Shown here: positions 10,375-21,944 of the stretch, piece after piece
Numbering within the stretch: the first letter of the stretch is position 1
Layout: the number at the start of each line of letters is the position of its first letter
From: Ichthyophis bannanicus
Taxonomy: Eukaryota > Chordata > Amphibia > Gymnophiona > Ichthyophiidae
Reading direction: 5' to 3'
Length of the DNA stretch: 64,000 bases
Assembly (NCBI GenBank): GCA_033557465.1
Contig: CM066033.1
Coordinates: 1,301,809,022 to 1,301,873,021 of the forward strand
Program-made: the position numbers and the translations under genes
Notes under the pieces: generated by a model
Databases searched by the model: none
What the model was told of the DNA's origin: nothing
The model's input: only the letters and a program-made list of their open reading frames with translations

Positions 10375-10500
10375 AAGTTGTACCTACCCTATGTTCTATG
10401 TAAACCAAATTCACTAGAATTATGTTAATACTGTTCTATGTAAACCGCTTTGATTGAAGAAAAGCGGTATATAAAAACTGTTACATAAATAAAATACATA
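10375..10500 (+). mobile_element. L2-type 3' tail
   Basis: ATGTAAACCGCTTTGATTGA pairs with AAAGCGGTATATAAA, then a TAAA/ACATAAAT tail. A preceding partial copy of the GTTCTATGTAAACC word is present at about 10394. Confidence 0.75.
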
Positions 10501-10854
10501 AATGTGCAGACCCACATACACACATTGTCGGTTCTTGTTTGTGATAATGAGTGCAGCACAAGTTAAGACCGGAAAAGTGAATTAATGCCAGCCCCGATGA
10601 AAGGACCAAGCAACACGTAAGATTTCAGAGGGCAAGAAAGAACAGCAGGGGATGGCTGAAAAGAATTCAGTTAAGGATTAAAGGGAGAGGAGGGGCAGAG
10701 GGGGGTAGGAGTTGGAGAGGGCATTGGTGGAAGAAAACCGGTTGGAAAAGGAGGGGGGGGAGCAGGGGTCAGAGTTAGAAGGAAGCAAAGGTTAGAGGGA
10801 AGGGGGAGAAAAGGTAGGAAGAATGAAAATGAAAAGGGAGAGGATATAGAGAGG

Positions 10855-10910
10855 CAGGGCTGGCTCACTTTAGGCAAACTAGGTGGTTGCCTAGGGCCCT
10901 GCTTTTGGGA
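10855..10910 (+). mobile_element. hAT-like MITE end
   Basis: CAGGGCTGGCTCACTTTAGG and the following AACTAGGTGGTTGCCTAGGG match the reverse complement of the right end of the complete MITE at 11743-11907. Only one end is recognisable. Confidence 0.55.
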
Positions 10911-11742
10911 GTCAACAAAGAGCTGGTGCAATCAAACCAAACTGGGTTCTGGCAACCCCAGAACCTCAGAGATTCATCAGTGTGTACTTTTACCCCCAGA
11001 AAGACGAGGCCGTTTGAAATAAGTTTATTCTTTTCAGTGACTTTTGGAAATTCTCCTCATTATGTAAATATTTACAAAAGAAAGTTTGATCTTTGGATAT
11101 CATACTTTTAGATACTAGTTTTTATAACATTTTCTTGGAGGGATGGTGTTGTGATGATTATGATTGAGTTTAATTATTAAAATCTTAGGGGGTGGGAGCT
11201 GTAGGTCTAAAATCTCACTGTTAGGAGGTGCAAGGCTGAAGGTTTGCCTAGAGGGCATCTTATGACCTTGTATTGGCCCTGTAGAGAGGTATTTCTGTTT
11301 TGTACATATTTCTTTCTTTTTTTAAATCTTAATCTCTAAGTGGGAATTTTTATACAATGAAATCTATAAGAAAAGTCCAAAAAGGTGCTTATTTTAAGCT
11401 TGTTTTAGAAAGGTAACATAGGTGCCCGTGCGGGTTTATGAAACAGACTCTCAAAACCAGCTGCACCAGATGCCCACTTACAAAATGACACCTCTGCCGA
11501 CAAAGGTGTAAGAGTGTGTGTGTGTGTGTGTGTCCTCTATGCATGTGCCCATACATTCTACAAAATATGCACATCCACCTCTGCTCCACCTAAACTCCAG
11601 CCCTGCGGATGCCGGTGCACACTTTTTTGGGCAATTTTATAAAACCCTTTTTTCATATGTAAACCAGGCTTTATCATATATTACTTCGACAATACATGTA
11701 CGTTTGTCATGCCAATAAAGTCATCAGAATCTGGGAGGAGAG

Positions 11743-11907
11743 CAGGGCCGGCCCCAGAGTTGCTTGAAGGTGTTGGCGTTTTAGGCAAACCTCAAGTCGT
11801 ATATGCCCCCCCCCCCAACAGTCATAATCTATTGTTTAGCTTCGAATGCCCTGCACTTTGCTGCCCTAGGTGACCACCTAATTTGCCTAATAGTTGGGCC
11901 GGACCTG
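11743..11907 (+). mobile_element. hAT-type MITE, 165 bp
   Basis: The ends are CAGGGCCGGCCCCAGAG and GTTGGGCCGGACCTG, which are inverted to each other. It is flanked by 8-bp duplications GAGGAGAG (11735-11742) and AAGGAGAG (11908-11915), 7 of 8 matching. CAGGG-type ends with 8-bp duplications are diagnostic of hAT transposons. It has no coding capacity. Confidence 0.75.
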
Positions 11908-12657
11908 AAGGAGAGCAGAGATGAGTCTATAGGATCCCTTACCGACGTAGAGAGGGGCAGGACTACAGTATGAAGAGGAAGACTTGAGGAGTGGAAAGGG
12001 TAGGTGTAAGATCAGAAGAACGTAGAAAGGGAGAGAGCGGAAAGAGAGGGCAGCAGGAGTAGATGCATATGGAGCAAGGGATAAGAGAGGTAGAGAACTT
12101 AGGGAGGGGCTGGAACATAGAGGCAGCAGGAAGTAGCTGAGTACAGAGAGGGAAAGTGTAGGGAGATAGAAGGATAGGGCAAGACTGGAAGAAGATGACT
12201 AACAGAGCAGCGTCAGCTAAAGGGATCTTGCTGCCTGACTAGCTGAGAGTCAGGATGTGGAGTCCATCAGTTGTGCTGGCCATATAGGTTGCGAGACGGT
12301 CCACTCCCTGAAGACTGGAAGCAATGCAGACGAGGATTTCTTGGTCCATAGTAACATAGGGAAGAATGGCGGATACAGACCAAAATAGCTTACTTGAGAT
12401 TTTTTTCTAAGATCAAGAATTCAATGATCTGTGGATCATGTGTAAAAACATGCCAATGTATCTTTTTTGGGGGGGGGGTTGGGGGGGAGAAGGCTGAAGA
12501 AAAGCAGGGAAGAATTCATCAGAAAATATTAAGATAAATAGGTAGGAATATGTTTGAAGCTGACTGTACAGCTTGATGGTCTGCTCTTATTAGCACACAC
12601 ACAGCTTTATGGGGATAATGGCGATATTCTTGCCCCATGGGGTTTACACCCCAAGTC

Positions 12658-13381
12658 CAATGTTCCCTCTAATTTTCTGTAGGCTGTGTGCACATAAAAT
12701 ATTAGCTGTGCAGCTTTTGAAGGACGGTTAAATTTTTGTGCGCCACATAACGACACTCGGAGTTATATACTTTAAAATTTGACTACACGTCAGAATACAG
12801 TATGTACACCACATTGATTGCACTAGAAAATATTGTAAAACTTGTGAAAACCATAAATACACAACAGCTTTTAAATTTTAAGACATCTGTGTTTTCTATC
12901 AGAATCAGAACCGTAATTTTTGTGCGTTCTGTTGTAAAGTATGTGTACATATGTAAGTAGTTTAGTTTGCATTCCCCGTTTATCCAAGTTATTACTCCTG
13001 TTCTATGTAAAGCATAAGCATGTTATCCAAGTTGTTTTCTCCTGTTCTATGTGAAGCCAAACAGTTTGTTATGGTCATTTTGTTGTATGTAAACCGCGCT
13101 GACAATAGTGCGGTATATAAGAAATTGTAATAAAATAAATAAATAATAATAAATAATAAATAGTTCATGTATATAGTTCAGCCCCTGTTATCCAAGTTTA
13201 TATTCCTGTTCGATGTAAAACCAAACAGAATGTGTGTATTGGTCACTTTGTTATACTGTAAACCGCGCTGATACCGAATAGTGCGGTATATAAGCAACTG
13301 TAATAAATAAATAAATAAAATGTGCGCTCACTCGGCGAGGTGTGTGTGCGCGCACACGTGCACAGCTTAGAGGGAACAGTG
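12658..13381 (+). mobile_element. hAT-type non-autonomous element with nested L2 tails
   Basis: The termini CAATGTTCCCTCTAATTTT and AGCTTAGAGGGAACAGTG are inverted repeats. They are flanked by a perfect 8-bp duplication CCCAAGTC at 12650-12657 and 13382-13389. Inside, two L2-type 3' tails (about 12980-13150 and 13175-13318) with TAAA repeats enlarge the element. No transposase is visible. Confidence 0.85.
12980..13318 (+). mobile_element. Two L2-type 3' tails inside the hAT element
   Basis: Two successive GTAAACCGCGCTGA...AGTGCGGTATATAAG hairpins, each followed by an AATAAATAAA tail, lie head to tail. They share the preceding word TTATCCAAGTT. Confidence 0.75.
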
Positions 13382-13635
13382 CCCAAGTCTGAGCTTTAAT
13401 TCCATTCCTCCTTGGAGCCAACTGAAAATTCCAAAGATCTCCCCCTCCTCCAAACAGAAAGGTCTCAGAGTCCACATCAAAATGGCTTGGTTTTATTTTC
13501 TTTTCCTCCTTACATTTTTTAAACTATTCCCTCTTCCAGGGCAACATGTACAAGTGGCCTAGGTACCCCTAACTAGCCTGAAAGCCGGAGAAGCTCCTTC
13601 TCCAAGACACATCTTTGCTACTGTCAGTCTCTTCC

Positions 13636-13825
13636 CTCTGTATCGCTCCTTGGTGCGACCGCACCTTGAATATTGTGTGCATTTCTGATTGCCATATCTA
13701 TAAAAAGATATAGCGGAATTAGAAAAGGTGCAGAAAAGAGTGACCAAAATGGTAAAGGGGATGAAAGGATACCCCATGAGGAAAGGCTTAAAAGGTTAGG
13801 GCTCTTCAACTTGGAAAATGTCTTA
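13636..13825 (+). mobile_element. CR1 LINE fragment
   Basis: This encodes the CR1 RT stretch [16 protein letters not shown] followed by KVQKRVTKMVKG and [11 protein letters not shown], with frame breaks. It is truncated at both ends. Confidence 0.8.
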
Positions 13826-14119
13826 TGACATGTCTTATGCTCCCTCCTTAGGTCTACACATACCATTTCCCACACTGTAAACAAGCTACTCTTTGAGCAT
13901 AATTTTAAAAAGTGGCCATCTTCCAATTTATATTTTAGAGTCACCTGGTTGGAGTGGTAGTGCTCTAAATACTGCACTGATCCTGTAGAAAAAGGAACTC
14001 TTTGTTGGTTTTGGCAACTTCTACCAGTCATAGAAAGGCACACATCACCAAACCACATAGGTTCCTGCTGCTCATATAACTCTTCTGAATTTGATTGACT
14101 TTTATGTTTCATAACCTCT

Positions 14120-14240
14120 CAGAGCTTGGGATCCAGGGCAGTTAAGTGACTTACTCAGGATAACACTGAGTCATGAGAGGAGGGGGTATGGATCGGGTGC
14201 CTCCAGGATCATTGTTCGCTGCGCTCACCATTACCCCAGC
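14120..14240 (-). repeat. Possible SINE/CORE fragment
   Basis: The segment GGGCAGTTAAGTGACTTACTC followed by a Cys/Pro-like tRNA-type stretch resembles a decayed SINE just before the exon 2 acceptor. The assignment is weak. Confidence 0.3.
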
Positions 14241-14278
14241 CTGACAGTCCTAATTCAAATTTCTTTTATGTATTTCAG

Positions 14279-14473
14279 ACCTACAGCCAGACAACACCAA
14301 ACACCACAAGTGCAACATCCCAGAACACTACTACTGGATCAAGTGCCACACCTGTAGCAGTTGTGACAAAGTCAACAATTACTACCACTCGGGGACATGG
14401 CAACCCCTTGTACTCTTCTTCAAGTCAATTCCTCATCATTGCCTCAGTCTCCTTCCTACACTTCTGTTATTAA
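14279..14473 (+). CDS. CD24: CD24-like sialoglycoprotein, exon 2 (mature peptide)
   Basis: Sixty-four codons plus TAA follow a canonical acceptor in phase 0. Joined to exon 1, the product has 85 residues (human CD24 has 80). Residues 22-70 are extremely Ser/Thr-rich, as in a mucin-like O-glycosylated stalk, with N-glycosylation sequons at N29 and N37 (PNTTS, QNTTT). A single basic pair region (K52, R59) interrupts it. Residues 67-70 (SSSS) are likely GPI attachment positions, followed by a hydrophobic tail (FLIIASVSFLHF) ending in CY. That is the standard GPI-anchor signal, and human CD24 similarly ends in a Leu-His-rich hydrophobic tail. CD24 is a heavily glycosylated cell-surface adhesion and immune-modulating molecule. 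The function here is inferred by family. Confidence 0.8.
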   Translation, partial: TYSQTTPNTTSATSQNTTTGSSATPVAVVTKSTITTTRGHGNPLYSSSSQFLIIASVSFLHFCY

Positions 14474-15065
14474 AAAGCTCAGGACCTGCTGTAACAACTA
14501 TTATGCTCTTCCTTCAGCTCCCTGCCTCGATCCGTAGATGATGCCCAGTTCATCAGTCTCAACATGGAAGAATGCCACAAATCCCTGTACCCAAAACCAA
14601 TTGTGGTCTCAGTCAGAGCATGGCACAAACCTCAGAAGCAGGCTGAGGGGACCACTTGGAGCAGTGTGACTAGGAGTTAATTTTTACCCAGGCAAGATCA
14701 GTTGCCTATTCTGTGGCTTTCCCGTTCAGCTTAAGATTCTCCTGCATGATATAGTTGCCGTACCAAGGATAGCCACTCCTTGGTCATTCTGTCTAGGCAT
14801 GTTGGCAACTGCTGGAAGACTGGTGGGTTTCTGCATCAAGTCATCTTGCTAATTCCAGTCCCAGGGAGAAGCCAAGGTGATGAAACCTTTCGATTACGGA
14901 CAGGCTGAAAGTAAAATGGAACATGGAGCTGTGAGCAATACCCCCGAGAATGTAATCAGAAGAGACTTGGCTAGGTCTGCAAAGGAAGCCCCAAGAGACC
15001 TGAAGGCAATCATTAATTTTACTTAAGTTAATGTAACAATAAATGCAAACCCATTAGAAAAATCC
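14474..15065 (+). other. Probable 3' UTR of the CD24-like gene
   Basis: A non-coding, repeat-free stretch follows the stop codon and ends with AATAAA at 15038-15043. A second AATAAA is at 15179-15184. CD24 genes have long 3' UTRs, so the real end may lie further downstream. Confidence 0.55.
15038..15043 (+). terminator. Poly(A) signal of the CD24-like gene
   Basis: AATAAA is 565 bases after the stop codon, on the coding strand. Confidence 0.5.
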
Positions 15066-15189
15066 AATGTTATAGTTTCATTTATGCCCACAGGCGTCCA
15101 ATATCCAAAAATCCTGATGAATGGAAGAGAGACTGTCTAGGGAGTTTTTCAGGGGATTGGCTGTAATAAGACTTTTAGAATAAAACCTT

Positions 15190-16080
15190 AAATTGAATTT
15201 AGGACTTGACGTGCTTTAAGTTAACAATACACGAGGGTGTGGATCAAACCGGTGTTTGCAATGCATAGGAATTCACCATCTTAAAGGAAGTTGAGTCCTT
15301 TGAAGAGTTTGGGGTCTTGAAGAGATATTGCAAAATGTTTTCTAGGTATGAAATGCATCCTTGCCAGAATGATATGGACTCCGACAATAGTAATGAAGCA
15401 AATGTGCTTTTTTTGGCTTTCAGCAAATCAGGCTTTCACAGGAAAAAAAACAGTTTATGGTCTTTTTTCTCACATGCTGAGATCCCGTCCTCTTCTCCAA
15501 TTCCTGAGTGTTCCAATGATTTCTTAAGTAGTCAAACAATAAGTTAAGTAGCTGTTGCCAGGCCCATTCAGTCTGTTTTACTGTGTCACTGTAGACTTCA
15601 TGGATCTCCCGTCCTCTCCTCCAACCTCTGCATCTGTTAAAAGCCCGTTTTGGTTGCCATTTCCTCAGCAGGAAGGTGATTCTAGGCATAGACCATCTTT
15701 CTCCCGTTTCCTCAGAATCTGCCACTTCAAAGCTTCTTTCTATTTCTGCACAAAAGCATAAGGACGGCAAGATCCAATGTATTAATCGCTGGCTATCTGT
15801 TTCCTTCACAACTAAGGATCCCCTGTTTGTCTCAGGCTTTCTTGAATTCTGTTAGTGCTCCTTTCTCCGCCTCTTCCTCTGGGGGGCTTTTCAGTGTACC
15901 TACCACCCTTTCCATGAAGAAATAATTTCTGGTGCAGCTTCTGAAACTTAACTCTACACTATCTTGCATACAAAACTTGTATTGTAAGTCCCGTTGGCAG
16001 AAAAATACCTACTATGCCTATAGGTAACCCACATTTAATCTGGAAAGGTGTGCAATCAAATCCAAATTCCAAATTTTAAT
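15190..16080. other. Unassigned stretch downstream of the CD24-like gene
   Basis: A 129-codon frame on the - strand (15420-15809) and a 60-codon frame (15244-15426) have no recognisable relatives. They may derive from an unclassified old element or be chance. No repeat hallmark is visible. Confidence 0.3.
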
Positions 16081-16082
16081 GA

Positions 16083-16500
16083 AACATAGAAACATAGAAA
16101 CATGATGACAGAAAAAGACCACATGGCCTATCTAGTCTGTCCTTCTATAAGAACTACAACAGTCCCCTTTTTACCTTTAGAGATCCTCTGTGTTGGTCCC
16201 ATGCTTTTTTGAATTCAGTTACTGTCCTCATCTCTACCACCTCCACTGGGAGACTATTCCATGGATCCACTACTCTTTCCGTAAAGAAATATTTCCGCAT
16301 ATCACTCCTGAATCTATCTCCCTTCACCCTCATCCCATGTCCCCTCGTAGCAGAACTTGCTTTCAAATGAAAGAGGCTCTCTCCCTGAACATTTATGCCA
16401 CGGAGGTATTTAAACATCTCAATCATATCACCTCTATCCCGCCTTTCCTCTAAGGTGTCCATATTAAGACCCTTCAGTCTGTCCTCATATGCTTGAGCTG
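16083..16500 (-). mobile_element. CR1 LINE 3' fragment
   Basis: A 102-codon - strand frame reads MDTLEERRDRGDMIEMFKYL, then the DMRKYFFTERVVDPWNSLPVE block of the CR1 RT C-terminus. It is followed by the ATAGAAACATAGAAACATG 3' end. It belongs to the same subfamily as 3627-4225 and 28602-29700. Confidence 0.88.
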
Positions 16501-16928
16501 CGCTTCATAGCAAATGTATGCAAAAGCTGCTCATTAATATTAAAGGGAAATTTCCAAACATACCTTGACAGACTACCTATACCTATTACATCTTATGATA
16601 ACACTTTGGCCCAAGGCAAGTACTATGCCGAGGATTAGCAGTAAATATGAAAGACTGAGGTCATACTCCGCATGCCCTGGCTTAGAAGTGACGTCATGGT
16701 ATGTGCAAAACTAACCCATTTGGAGAAGTTGCCTCAAAAATTCCTTACCCATCCTTGCCCCCCAGAGCTTCAAACTATGACCACTTGTTTTTTGGGGTTT
16801 TTTTTTGCTTTAATAACCTCCAAAAGGTTCAGAGGCCCCCACTTCTTCCCCACCTCTCTTCCTGGACCCTTGCTCTTGAGCCCTAAGCTTGTCCTTCTTA
16901 GACCTCTTTAGTTTCCTTCTACAACTAC

Positions 16929-16975
16929 TAAACATTTATATAGCGCTACAAGGTGTATGCAGTGCTGTATATAAG
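16929..16975 (+). repeat. LINE/SINE tail fragment with TATAGCGCTACA motif
   Basis: AACATTTATATAGCGCTACA is followed by CAGTGCTGTATATAAG, the same unit as at 4350. Confidence 0.5.
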
Positions 16976-17169
16976 TCCCCACTGGTCTCAGTTACTTTCT
17001 TCCTCTCCCCAACCGGTTCTCTTTATCCCCCTCCCCGCCCCCCAGCCAATCCCCATCAGCCTCTCTCTATTTTCTCTTTTCTGTGTCCTGCAGATCCCCA
17101 TAGCGATCTCACAGACCCCCCAGGGGTCCATGGAACACAGGTTTAGAACCATTGTTCTGTAGTATTCTT

Positions 17170-19330
17170 TCCTCTAAACGAGATTTGCATTTTCTTCCTG
17201 AGCTATACCTTTAAGGTATTTGAATGGCTTTCCTGTCATCCCATAAAGCTTTTGGTGTAGACTCCTCACCATTTTGGGAAGCTTTCCTTTTTTACTGGTT
17301 TGTTGGTGAGGTTTGGGGCTTGACAGTTTCCTCCTGCTATTTTGGTTCTCCACTGGGTTGTGGCATAATGAGCTTTCAGTTATCACTACTCAACTTGCTT
17401 TGTCTCTGTGTTATTCTTCTCCTCCTACCTCATAGCGCAGTCACTGCAGGGAAGTCTTTTTCTGTGAGCCACACATCAGGGCTTCTCCTTGAACTCTGCA
17501 ATTATAGACTTTAAGTTCATCCACTAGGTGTCGCCATTGAGTAATGACTGAGATACCCTCTGCCAAGGCTGTGAAGGCTGTCTGCAACATCTCCAGCCCT
17601 GAATCCAGGTCTTTCATTTTGCAGCACACAGCAATCCCCATGGGACTTGCTGATACAAAACTTTGGGAGTTAATTGGATAAGTTGTTGGTTTTAAGGTTG
17701 ATGTCCACTGGCGGGTTAACTGTTAGCCAGACATAACCAGTTAAAAAGAGGCAGGATCAGAGATATTTACAGCACTGTGTACACCTTGTAGCGCTATACA
17801 AAGATGCCAATTAAACCAGACAGCACAAACAAGAGCTCTATGTTAACTGGGTGCGATATCCGATTATCTGTAACCTGATACATTTAGTGACATTGAGTTA
17901 ACCTGTTAACGTTAACTGAAGGTTCAGAGAGATAAATGGGTATCAGCATCTCTGAATAGTGATCCCTTTATGATTAAGGGTGAGGGCTCATTAGGAAAAA
18001 TTTCTAAGTAAAAAATAATTAAGATCATTTTTTTTCTATGTGAAATCTTAATGATGTCCTTAGGGACCTGACAGCTGTTTTAAACTATTTCTGTAAATAT
18101 GTTTTAAAATTATTTTGTTGCACTTACAGAATTGATTTCTGTTGCCATTTTATTTGAATCTATTTTATTTTGTGGCTAGTGAACAGCTGGTTGAAAACCC
18201 AAAGAAATGCCATTCAGGAGAATGATGGACTGTAGGTGGAAGCTGCAGCCAGAGTCTTTCAAAAAGAATAAAAAGTCAGGATAGTGGAAAATTATGTTTT
18301 TAAATTGCCGATTAGCTATTTCTGGCAAGGGTCCTTGGTGACCATTCTAAACATTTTTTAAATTTAACTTGGTGTGGCATTTTTTGGTAACCGTTAATGT
18401 TGACCTTGAAACGTTGACCCATTAAATGCTCTGCTGACCCTCAGCCTACACTCCTGGTGTGAACAGATAGGAGCTCCACACTAGATCATTTTCAATATTG
18501 GTGTGTTTTATGTAGTAATTTTTGCTTCCTATTAATGGATGATTCTCGTAGTAGTGGATCAGAATTTTCTTTAAGGGTTGGAAGGAAGTATGGAAGGAGA
18601 GTATGTAAATGAAAGCAAGGCAATGATGCAGATTTCAGGGCGGGGTGCAGTCCAACTGAATACCCCTCCCATCTTTCTGAGGATGCCTGTAAAACTCTGT
18701 TGTAATCTATCAATAAACAGTTGGATTCAGACTTGACACTTGCTGCGTTGCAATATGATGTGCACCTAGAGAGACTCTGCAGGAAGCTGGAATACTTGAG
18801 AACTCGCCAAAGTTCACCCAGAAAACTCCAAGAATCTGTAGGAATTGTGAATTTCCAGGCAGGAACCTTGATGTTCATAGCTCGAAGCCCTGCCCTGGGC
18901 AGCCATAGGGAATAGGAGAGAAGAAGCCATGCAAAAGAGCAGGAGAACGATTATTCTGTGCTTTGCAGAGTCTGCTCCTGCCTCACCCCTCCGCTCCTGC
19001 CTTTGCAGGAGAGGAGGGGTGAAGCTGGAGCTGACACTGTAGGCTCTATATGGGGAGAAACAGGAAGGAAGAGACTGGAGAGCAAAGCAGATCAATTATT
19101 TTCTGCTGGGATTTGTCCCCTCTAATTTCATCCCCTCCCCTTTTGTGTCAACAGGCAGCATGCAAGGAGAAAAGGGAGAAGGACACAGCTCAGACTGCAA
19201 GTCTCTGTATGTGGGCACAAGAACTGAGGGGTAGAGTGTGAGAGCACAAGTCAGGGAGCTGTGACAAACATAGTGGGGTTGGGGGGGGGGAATGAATGCT
19301 GTGGTCAGAGCAAGAGAGTGAAATCCACAA
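17170..19330. other. Largely unassigned stretch
   Basis: It contains one antisense TATAGCGC-type tail (17770-17810) and a CTCF-like word CCACTAGGTGTCGCC (17521-17535). Otherwise I see only short incidental frames and AT-rich DNA. Confidence 0.3.
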
Positions 19331-19339
19331 AAAGCAAGG

Positions 19340-19480
19340 TACAAGTTTTGTTTCCCCCCTCTACTAATGCTCCTTGTGGTCTTGGGCAAGTCTCTTCCTT
19401 CCCTATTGCCTCAATTGACAACCTGGGAGCCGTTTTACAGAAGGGTTTCTCCTATTTTGGAGATAAGGTGATAGCAGGGC
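19340..19480 (+). mobile_element. SINE CORE-like fragment
   Basis: GCTCCTTGTGGTCTTGGGCA and the following CCCTATTGCCTCA match the middle of the local tRNA-derived SINE. The head and tail are missing. Confidence 0.5.
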
Positions 19481-20002
19481 ACCTAGGTTAATTGGGCAGG
19501 AAGGTGGCTATTGTTAGCTTATTTTATAAAGACATGTGGGCATCAATGCGTCTTTATAAAATACTAGCACAAATCAGATTGAAGCCACAGACAATATACC
19601 TGCTCTTAACAAGCAATCGAAGATGTCAGCGCATAGCTTTTGCGCAGGCATGCATATTTTATAAAATTTGCATGTAAGCTTTGATTCCTCCCATGCTGCA
19701 CCAAATCTCTTCCCCAACATAAGAACATAAGAACATAAGATATGCCATACTGGGTCAGACCAAGGTCCTTCAAGCCCAGTATTCTGTTTCCAACAGTGGC
19801 CAATCTAGGTCATACGTACCTAACAGTTTCCCCAAGGGACACAGGTTCCACAATGCTTGTATTGGTTCAAGCATTGATATCCTGGGTCCAGCTTTACTAC
19901 ATCCTCCGGTAACAAATTCCAGAGTTTGATTACATGTTGAGTGAAAAAATATTTTCTTTTATTAGTCTTAAATAGTTTACCCTATAGCTTCATTGCATGT
20001 TT

Positions 20003-20278
20003 TATTTATTTATTTAGCTGCATTTATATCTTGCTTTTCACTGGGTCAAAGTGGTTGGGGGGTACATTTAACATGAGGGGATATGAGACACATACACTGA
20101 TACTTACAGGGAACATGGGCAATGGAGGGTTAAGTGGCTTGCCCAAGATCACAAGGAGCACCTGTGGAACTAGAAACCCCAATCCTTCCAGCCCAAAGTT
20201 GCTGTCCTCTAGTGGGATTTGAACCACTGACCTTCTGGCCTGTAGTACCTTGCCCCAACCACTAGGCCACTCCTCCCT
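20003..20278 (-). mobile_element. tRNA-derived SINE with L2-type tail, inside CR1
   Basis: The - strand order is GGAGTGGCCTAGTGGTTGGG head, a B-box-like GGTTCAAATCCC, CTTGTGATCTTGGGCAAGCC core, then an L2-like hairpin and TAAA tail. It interrupts the CR1 RT C-terminus, so the CR1 ORF reads into SINE sequence (last about 22 residues of the frame 20209-21291). Confidence 0.88.
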
Positions 20279-21291
20279 CCCCTAGTCTTTCTATATTCTG
20301 ATAAGGTAAACAATCGATCTACGTTTAGCCGTTCCACTCCGTTCATTAATTTATAGACTTCTGTCATATCTCCCCTCAGCGGTCTCTTTTCCAGGTTAAA
20401 GAGCCCTAACCTTTTTAGCCTTTCTTCATAGGAGTATCCTTCCATCCCCTTTACCATTTTGGTGGCTCTTCTCTGAACCTTTTCTAAAATCGCTATATCC
20501 TTTTTAAGATACGGCGACCAGAATTGCACACAGTATTCAAGGTGCGGTCTCACCATGGAACGATATAGAGGCATTATAATATCTTTTGTTTTATTTTCCA
20601 TTCCTTTCCTTATCATACCTAGCATTCTATTTGCTCTCTTGGCCGCCGCTGCACACTGGGCCGAGGGTTTTAACATGGTATCCACAATGACGCCTAAATC
20701 TTTTTCCTGGGTGGTGGTTCCTAATGTGGAACCTTGCATCATGTAACCATAGTTTGGGTTGTTCTTCCCTAGGTGCATAACCTTGCACTTCTCCACATTA
20801 AATTTCTTCAGCCATTTTGATGCCCAGTCTTCGAATTTATCAAGATCCTCTTGCAATTTTCCACAATCCTCTTGGGTTTTAACAACTTTAAATAGTTTTG
20901 TGTCATCTGCAAATTTGATAACCTCACTCGTTATTCCACTTTCCAGGTCATTTATGAATATGTCAAAAAGCAGCGGACCCAGCACAGATCCCTGGGGTAC
21001 ACCACTATTCACCTTTCTCCATTGGTAAAATTGGCCATTTAGCCCTACCCTCTGCTTTCTATCTTTTAACCAGTTCCTGATCCACAATAGTACACTGCCT
21101 CCTATCCCGTGACTCTTTAGTTTTGCCAAAAGTCTCTGATGAGGGACCTTGTCAAAGGCTTCCTGAAAGTCCAGATACACAATATCAACCGACTCACCTT
21201 TGTCCACCTGATTATTCACTCCTTCAAAAAAACATAACAGATTAGTAAGACAAGATCTCCCTTGTCTAAAGCCATGTTGGCTGTCTCCCAT
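20209..21291 (-). pseudogene. CR1 ORF2 reverse transcriptase, C-terminal part
   Basis: A 360-codon frame begins MGDSQHGFRQGRSCLTNL. It contains the RT palm (IVYLDFQEAFDKVPHQRL), the GVPQGSVLGPLLF block, the catalytic FADDTKLFKVV and the thumb. The element would continue after TLSEYRKTRG, but here the frame runs into the SINE. A frameshift near 21291-21300 separates it from the upstream RT part. It acts in target-primed reverse transcription in the CR1 cycle. Confidence 0.92.
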
Positions 21292-21890
21292 TAGGCATGA
21301 CTATCTACATGCTGAGTAATTTTATTCTTTATGATGGTTTCTACCATTTTTCCCGATACTGATGTCAGGCTCACCGGTCTGTAGTTTCCCGGATCACCCC
21401 TGGAACCCTTTTTAAAAATTGGTGTTACATTGGCGATCCTCCAATCTTCAGGTATTAGAGATGATTTTAATGATAGTTCACAGATTACTAATAGCAGGTC
21501 TGCAATCTCATATTTCAGTTCTTTCAACACCCTTGGATGTATACCATCTGGCCCAGGTGATTTGCTACTCTTCAGTTTATCTAATAGTTGTAATACATCT
21601 TCCCGATGTATCGATATTTCCTTCAATTCTTCCGCACCTTTAAATACCACTTCAGTCATGGGTAACATCCCTACATCTTCCTCAGTAAAGACCGAAGCAA
21701 AGAATTCATTCAGTCTCTCCGCTATCGCCTTGTCGCCTCTTAGTGCTCCTTTAACCCCTTTATCATCTAATGGACCAACTGACTCTCTCACAGGTTTTTT
21801 GCTACTAATGTACTTGAAAAGGTCTTTACTTCGCGTTTTTGCTTCCGCAGCAAACTTCTTCTCAAATTCTCCCTTTGCCTGCCTTATCAA
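21291..21890 (-). pseudogene. CR1 ORF2, RT N-terminal part
   Basis: 199 codons from an RQAKGEFEKKF linker to the RT fingers (SPGPDGIHPRVLKEL, PIFKKGSRGDPGNYRPVSLTS). It is in the same frame as the endonuclease upstream, separated by one TAG at 21945-21947, and ends at a frameshift. It is part of one ancestral ORF2. Confidence 0.9.
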
Positions 21891-21944
21891 TGCCTTGCAT
21901 TTGACTTGCCAGTGCTTGTGCTGTTTCCAGGTTTCGTCGTTTGG

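Larger units (their letters stand above)
9053..14278 (+). other. Intron of the CD24-like gene
   Basis: The donor is GTGAGT at 9053 and the acceptor is TTTTATGTATTTCAG ending at 14278, both canonical. The 5.2-kb intron holds a G-poor minisatellite (9410-10300), L2 tails, hAT MITEs (11743-11907, 12658-13381), purine-rich tracts (10680-10860, 11930-12180) and a CR1 fragment (13636-13825). No additional exon is evident. Confidence 0.75.

Noticed and set aside
15420..15809. 129-codon antisense ORF downstream of the CD24-like gene
   Set aside because: No recognisable motif, and it lies in what may be extended 3' UTR. Coding status cannot be supported.
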